Source of the DNA: Azospirillum sp051124815
GTDB lineage: Bacteria > Pseudomonadota > Alphaproteobacteria > Azospirillales > Azospirillaceae
Direction: 5' to 3'
DNA: 64,000 nucleotides
NCBI RefSeq assembly: GCF_051124815.1
Contig: NZ_CP118485.1
Span: 1-64,000 of the forward strand
Shown here piece by piece: positions 61,501 through 64,000 of this stretch. The notes below the pieces were generated by a model. The model did no database searches and was not told the DNA's origin. It saw only the letters and a list, made by a program, of their open reading frames with translations. Within the stretch, counting starts at the first letter, position 1; each line of letters begins with the position of its first letter. Made by a program: the position numbers and the translations under genes.

Positions 61501-64000
61501 CTTGATCTCGCCAAAGGCCTTGCGCATGGCCGCCACCACCGCGTGGGTGGATCCGGTGAACTCACGTTTCGGATCGGGATCGACCCGCTGGCCCAGCGCC
61601 AGATAGTCGAGGCGGAGCGGCGCCCCTCCGGCGCCCAGAAGGCTGCCGAACCAGCCGAACTTTTCCGGCTGCTTGGGCGGGGCGAAGAAGATCACGTTGA
61701 GCGTGCCGGCCTCGGGCAGCTTCCGCCCGAGCGCTTCCAGGACGCAATCCACCAGCACGAGCCGGTAGTCCGAGCCGCCGGTGTCGAGCAAGACGTCACG
61801 GGCGCTCAGCTTCAGGATACCCTGCAGCCCGATGTCCAGCGGCCCCGAACCGCCGTCGAGCTTGAAGCCCAACGCCAAGGGGAATCCGCTCGGCACGGGT
61901 GGCTTGTTGAAGTCCGGCCAGCCGATCACCACGCGGGCGCCGAGGCGCTTGGCGGCGCTGATCAGGCTGCCGAGCGACCCGAGATCCAGCTTGAACTCAA
62001 GCCCGAAATGGAAGGCCGGGACCTCCGGCAAGCCGAAGCCCAACGGTACGTAGCCGAGATCGGGCATGGTGAGGCGGCCGTCCCCCGCGCCCGGCCACAG
62101 GAAGCCGCTCAATTTGAAAGGGAGCCTGGACAACAGGCCATCGCGCAGGTCGCCGACCTGCGCGTCCACCGACATGGAGGCCAGATCGACCCCGAACGTC
62201 AGCCCCTTTACCGCCTTGCCGCTGACGGTGAAGCCGGCGGTGACGGCGGCATCGCCGAACGTCAGGGACTTGAGCGACAACAGATCGGCCGACGGACCGC
62301 CCAGTTGGCTGAATTCAATCCCCCCCCAAAGCCCGAACCGGGCCTTCACGGACTGCTCCTCGCCTGTCGGGCCGGGCGTCACGACCGCGCCGAGCTGGAG
62401 GCGCGACACGGTAAGCGCTTTTATGACCGGAAAGCTCTTGAAGGTGACCGTGTGCGGCTGCTCGTTGAGGAAGGTGTAGGTGCCGGTTCCGCCCCGATCC
62501 TCGTAGTATCCCTTCAGCAGGAGCCGCGATGTTTCCGCGCTCGTGCGGCCCCCAAAGATCGAGCCAATGTGGAATTCAATCTCGCTGTCGAATTTGACGA
62601 TCTTCGAGTTGTCGAGCAGCACCGAAAGGTAGGTGACCACGTACTCGTAGTCGCCGGTCGGCGGTGGGCGGTTCTCCGGCGCCCTGTAGTGGATCAACCC
62701 GAAAAGGGAGCTGCGCTCCATGTCGAGGCTGCCTTCGGCGCGGATGCGGTTGTAGTCAACACCGAAGTAGCGGCAGCGGAAGCGGTCCAGTTCCTTGAGG
62801 CCGGCAGCCAGGACGACGGCCTCCTTGGGGAAGCCCGATGGCTCGACGTTGAGTGCCAGCACGCCGTTCCACGCGGGATCCTCCAGCCGGTCGAACAGCG
62901 GCGCGTAGATGGCGGCCGGTCCATCCGCTTTGTACCGGTCGAGCAGCGCCTGGATCGAGGCCGCCTGGGCTTCGGGGGAGTCGTTGAAGCTCTTCGCCCG
63001 CGCCCATGTCGCTGGGTCGTTCAGCAGATCGCGCGCCGCGCCGTCGCGGAACTTGAACACCAGCGTGGGAGCCACGGCGACGCCAGTCCCGGTTCCTCCA
63101 GCCGAACCAAGGTCGATCTTGACCCTCCACCCCGCGACGGTGGTTTCCAGGTAGACGGTGCCGAGGTCTTCTGCTTTCAAGCGCGAGACGACCAGGAAGA
63201 CCCGGTCCCGCTGAAGCGCGTCCTCCAGGATCCAGTCCGTGACCGGCGGGCGCTCGATCCGCAGAAACGAACGCCTGTCCGTGTTCGCGTCCGTGTTCGC
63301 CGCCTGGTCGGGCTCGCCCACGGCGATTTTGATCTCTTGCCAGCGGTTGTCCACGATCCGGACGAGGAAGCCCTGCGGCGTGGTGACCCAGCGCCCCGTC
63401 TCCGCGGCGAAACCCGGTTGCGAGGCACGGTTTGCCGCGCGCATCAACTTGCGGCGTGCGCCGGCGAGGACCGAGCGCTCCCACCGCACGGCCTCCTCGA
63501 AGCGCGCCGCCGCCCCGGCGACGGACGCGAGCGGAAGAAGTGGCACCAGGGGCGTGCTCGTCGGGCTCTGCAGGAGCGGCACCTTCGAGAACGGCAGCAG
63601 CGCCGGGCCTTCCGCGGCCAGTCCGGGACCTTCGGCGTGACCGAACAGCGGCGCGTCCTCGGGCTGGGCCACGTAGGCCGCCTTGCGGCTGCCATGGCGC
63701 TGCAGCCCCGCCCAGGCCGTGCGGGCGATCCCGGACAGCGCGGTGCCGGGGGCATTCGGATCGTCGTCCGAAGCGAGCGCCGGCAGGCTCGGGTCGGAGT
63801 CGCGCAGGAACGCCGGATTGTTGGGGTCGAAGACAAGGTGATCGCCCGGCGCGTCGGGGCGCTCCGGGACAAAGGGCATGAATTCCGTCCCGAGGTTGCC
63901 GGTGACGAGCAGGTGCTCCTCCGGCCATCCCGGGCTCCCGTCGTCGCCCGGTACGTGCAGAGCGAAGGCCCCGCTGAACGTGGCAGCGAATCCGGGGCGG
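55561..64000 (-). CDS. Giant protein of unknown function, 5' end beyond the window
   Basis: At least 2812 residues. An ATG at 63879 is in frame, but the frame stays open with protein-like sequence (TFSGAFALHVPGDDGSPG and HLLVTGNLGTEF just before that Met) to base 64000, so the true start probably lies outside. Counting from the 63879 Met, residues about 480-1090 alternate hydrophobic and polar residues over long stretches, for example FRVGLGKEIRRGPFHAGASL and VSVSVTVVIGRIRIWGATIE. This is consistent with a very elongated beta structure. The C-terminal 1700 residues are mixed and contain no motif I recognise. There are no clear membrane helices. It is first in the operon with the trypsin-like protease and may be its substrate or scaffold. 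Confidence 0.85.
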   Translation of the reverse strand, partial: RPGFAATFSGAFALHVPGDDGSPGWPEEHLLVTGNLGTEFMPFVPERPDAPGDHLVFDPNNPAFLRDSDPSLPALASDDDPNAPGTALSGIARTAWAGLQRHGSRKAAYVAQPEDAPLFGHAEGPGLAAEGPALLPFSKVPLLQSPTSTPLVPLLPLASVAGAAARFEEAVRWERSVLAGARRKLMRAANRASQPGFAAETGRWVTTPQGFLVRIVDNRWQEIKIAVGEPDQAANTDANTDRRSFLRIERPPVTDWILEDALQRDRVFLVVSRLKAEDLGTVYLETTVAGWRVKIDLGSAGGTGTGVAVAPTLVFKFRDGAARDLLNDPATWARAKSFNDSPEAQAASIQALLDRYKADGPAAIYAPLFDRLEDPAWNGVLALNVEPSGFPKEAVVLAAGLKELDRFRCRYFGVDYNRIRAEGSLDMERSSLFGLIHYRAPENRPPPTGDYEYVVTYLSVLLDNSKIVKFDSEIEFHIGSIFGGRTSAETSRLLLKGYYEDRGGTGTYTFLNEQPHTVTFKSFPVIKALTVSRLQLGAVVTPGPTGEEQSVKARFGLWGGIEFSQLGGPSADLLSLKSLTFGDAAVTAGFTVSGKAVKGLTFGVDLASMSVDAQVGDLRDGLLSRLPFKLSGFLWPGAGDGRLTMPDLGYVPLGFGLPEVPAFHFGLEFKLDLGSLGSLISAAKRLGARVVIGWPDFNKPPVPSGFPLALGFKLDGGSGPLDIGLQGILKLSARDVLLDTGGSDYRLVLVDCVLEALGRKLPEAGTLNVIFFAPPKQPEKFGWFGSLLGAGGAPLRLDYLALGQRVDPDPKREFTGSTHAVVAAMRKAFGEIKAAKDITPDKIKFDADAGWTVALSAALGTAATVELVLIDRPPALYGLRVRIPGEGAPALFDIDVIYRRITDEIGVFAADIQPPDTFRTLELGAASVILGNLGIEAYSNGNWKLELGFPKGQDFSRSFNVQVLPFIGYGGAYFARKTSATSALITKPGYDPVIEVGLAFRVGLGKEIRRGPFHAGASLTVYGVLEGAFAREAAGSQTHFRLIGRAGVLAEIFGAVDFGIIKAAVVARAFAEIGVDYEQNRSLVLWIEAGVSVSVTVVIGRIRIWGATIEISISFGFSTQISYRWELPERGAALAAASDVIAWGAFPYFQKIGRPKAALSLAFTLDVTQATESGRIESRVVPLLVLLRPADGPRAAERDLVHALLAFAVAMGIGDQGHSPLDWTVTGGQLARLAERLDAGSLSRAGLAPLDYGRITAFLADNFDVSVAPTPREGKHLGTFVPMLPDATLVLSRDGDPASVLQSVAFWDDGHTPTHDDGYERQVRDFFQKMMTTLELRAHPAMAAVSSRRTLATIAFEDWVAMLVKGVVDRARSILEAQTTAGGDWRRTAAPLGEIMGKIGDAEAGALLDMAARFFLHGLRPPRDGAPGCAALFDLLGQQIPGVPRTLPAGDTAYDVRLEARHGVGWFRTAGPLVHTVEVAKIAAAQALAPDPGIKVFAPLPVFETRPRSVRLAMRDRLQTAGVPSGRSLWPLPAPLVEELRTGWSGTAFQLTAVEHARPGAPERAVVVGGWTWATRIELGVRPVFGNAPETGTRRALPGLYELVGTDTRSRLVLERLLGEDRALLQDATLRVAYRKAKDTQLTVDDADPGVLLVKTNLSPKTLPPVDTGAPGFAAVDAADDAAAITSAAGFLRLVRECSVTNAPGFTLRYAVRGTTPLDDLLRDAGGERASIQLLIEYAGGTERARGVFDAVFAAEPDAGRSLVAVLPEQSTSAAAVEPGCLTLRVERTEPNPAASENEALAAQFNLLDFAIAGSAAFQAVPPDEILPFGPTDAGPPAAGRWRYRLSIPLYRFAAANAGKPRADVSPYAAIGETATIRLGLRDCYGNRLDIADATATTTITVLYTDEIPAPAEWPAVALSYRPDPARAGRIEVCLAFAKGWADPPAGEPDPRARLARIEAAIGSLRHVVHVLRAPGVSVAAEVRAQDLFDGKDVLRASAPIPINTLVTFVEGVIAALGSGHAPPPVCASVDVSALAGVGRPVSALVATVLVNRRPELVHPEATAVGATKVHAVASVVSPAVTGDTDDAWRRFAEAFETTVAGIRIARAVDRRGRGGLHVVRPNLLVANSLSEWPSPAFFAPRPLSTTLRSGNVLVRVFRDDDTPDLIPATVTDVDLDARAADFLAAVESVLTPACAVACWQIDGSAMARVMGAKRTLAQAFAERATPILKASARPEPLHRRAVQTLREEFLGDLTAVYRVSTLIQFALAPASQGTSAPRIFGRPAFVDPKPAPASAQLGSAKIETAPADTAPSTGSPAGGPVLNILLTPDADNAHAMLTAGLRVLIDYIEVPEPQDPGLGGYRGSRWFRLLTGKDEAVPLSTPSGRRWDIPIPLRRFPPPPVALGHAAQAGRDLPEEAPPPTPPKPSTPADHVTRARAWSYRIDYGRSWYAQDTAILSASYSAYAPARLAGEGRGPLDCLVSFHRHWPALSPLLLGLSKPVAPGAAEAVRSALRRFAQLVEEVANALGTVAGAAFAEATASDKATLTESFGGGQLAIAACLDRQPVPRARRILPLALDETGQPVPPKLVMGDRYPCVTTLYAMPNAPKPGTPVRRRVVFGDLDALREQVAWGAVDLLRNANIATSPELVNDQFLYRTGSVGVGRKIGPRLEYATAINLADDPASTPAESLETKLVRFFGTLFDRAEGQLLAGTRVEFASALGATVDHPRHDAWVRLPVLFCAPTPVDAGGAALARTLGQGVASWLARNRVAPTAGGRPTQFRFEIVVMAETERERVPILLLRNVFLETGTFA

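Noticed and set aside
63877..63879. Start codon of the giant protein at 63879
   Set aside because: The frame remains open and protein-like to the window edge and the sequence before the ATG is a poor ribosome binding site, so this Met is more likely internal.

Overview
The window is GC-rich, densely coding DNA from an alphaproteobacterium. Gene content and style suggest a Rhodospirillales organism close to Azospirillum: DnaA, a SUV3-like helicase next to an S4-domain protein, a Tim44-like membrane protein, AhcY, a PA0069-type radical SAM protein, and palindromic GC-rich intergenic repeats. The genus is an inference from gene content, since no marker RNA is present.

Bases 1-36735 are ordinary chromosomal backbone. 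In order they hold: dnaA; a response-regulator diguanylate cyclase; a polyamine-type ABC binding protein and ATPase without permeases; a Tim44-like protein; the S4 protein and helicase; a small low-GC gene and a candidate small RNA; a Spy-like periplasmic protein divergent from an OmpR/EnvZ-type two-component system; ahcY with a perfect 18-bp palindrome upstream; a radical SAM protein; an MFS permease; a Panacea-domain (DUF4065) antitoxin-like gene overlapping a small possible toxin; a TPR/PRMT-like methyltransferase; a lipoprotein adenosine-deaminase-like enzyme; a partial type VI secretion block (TssL-OmpA, an unusually short TssM, TagF); a class A penicillin-binding protein; a flavoprotein; envelope proteins; a HAD hydrolase; a glycosyltransferase; and an alpha/beta hydrolase.

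At 36816-36906 there is a tRNA-Ser(GGA) with a textbook promoter. It is followed by an ISL3-family insertion sequence (about 37060-38900). Beyond it, to the window edge, lies an accessory block of about 25 kb that matches no named system I can identify. It has three transcription units. (1) A minus-strand operon from 47014 down to 38949 encodes a subtilisin-trypsin fusion, a trypsin-like protease fused to a P-loop ATPase-like region, and a STAND-type NTPase, with 9-bp spacing and a 1-base overlap. (2) A divergent plus-strand pair from 47256 encodes a secreted or membrane protein with an apparent frameshift, then a trypsin / beta-beta-alpha-metal nuclease / M15-like peptidase triple fusion. (3) A second minus-strand operon enters from beyond the right edge. 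It encodes a giant protein of more than 2800 residues, another trypsin-like protease, a small protein resembling that protease's N-terminal domain, a small membrane protein, a membrane-anchored CHAP/NlpC-like protein, and a 108-residue protein of unknown function.

The natural reading of this block is a protease-centred conflict, defence or toxin system. An NTPase sensor would control a set of proteases, with nuclease and peptidoglycan-peptidase domains as effectors. The domain assignments come from visible catalytic motifs; the system-level role is inference.
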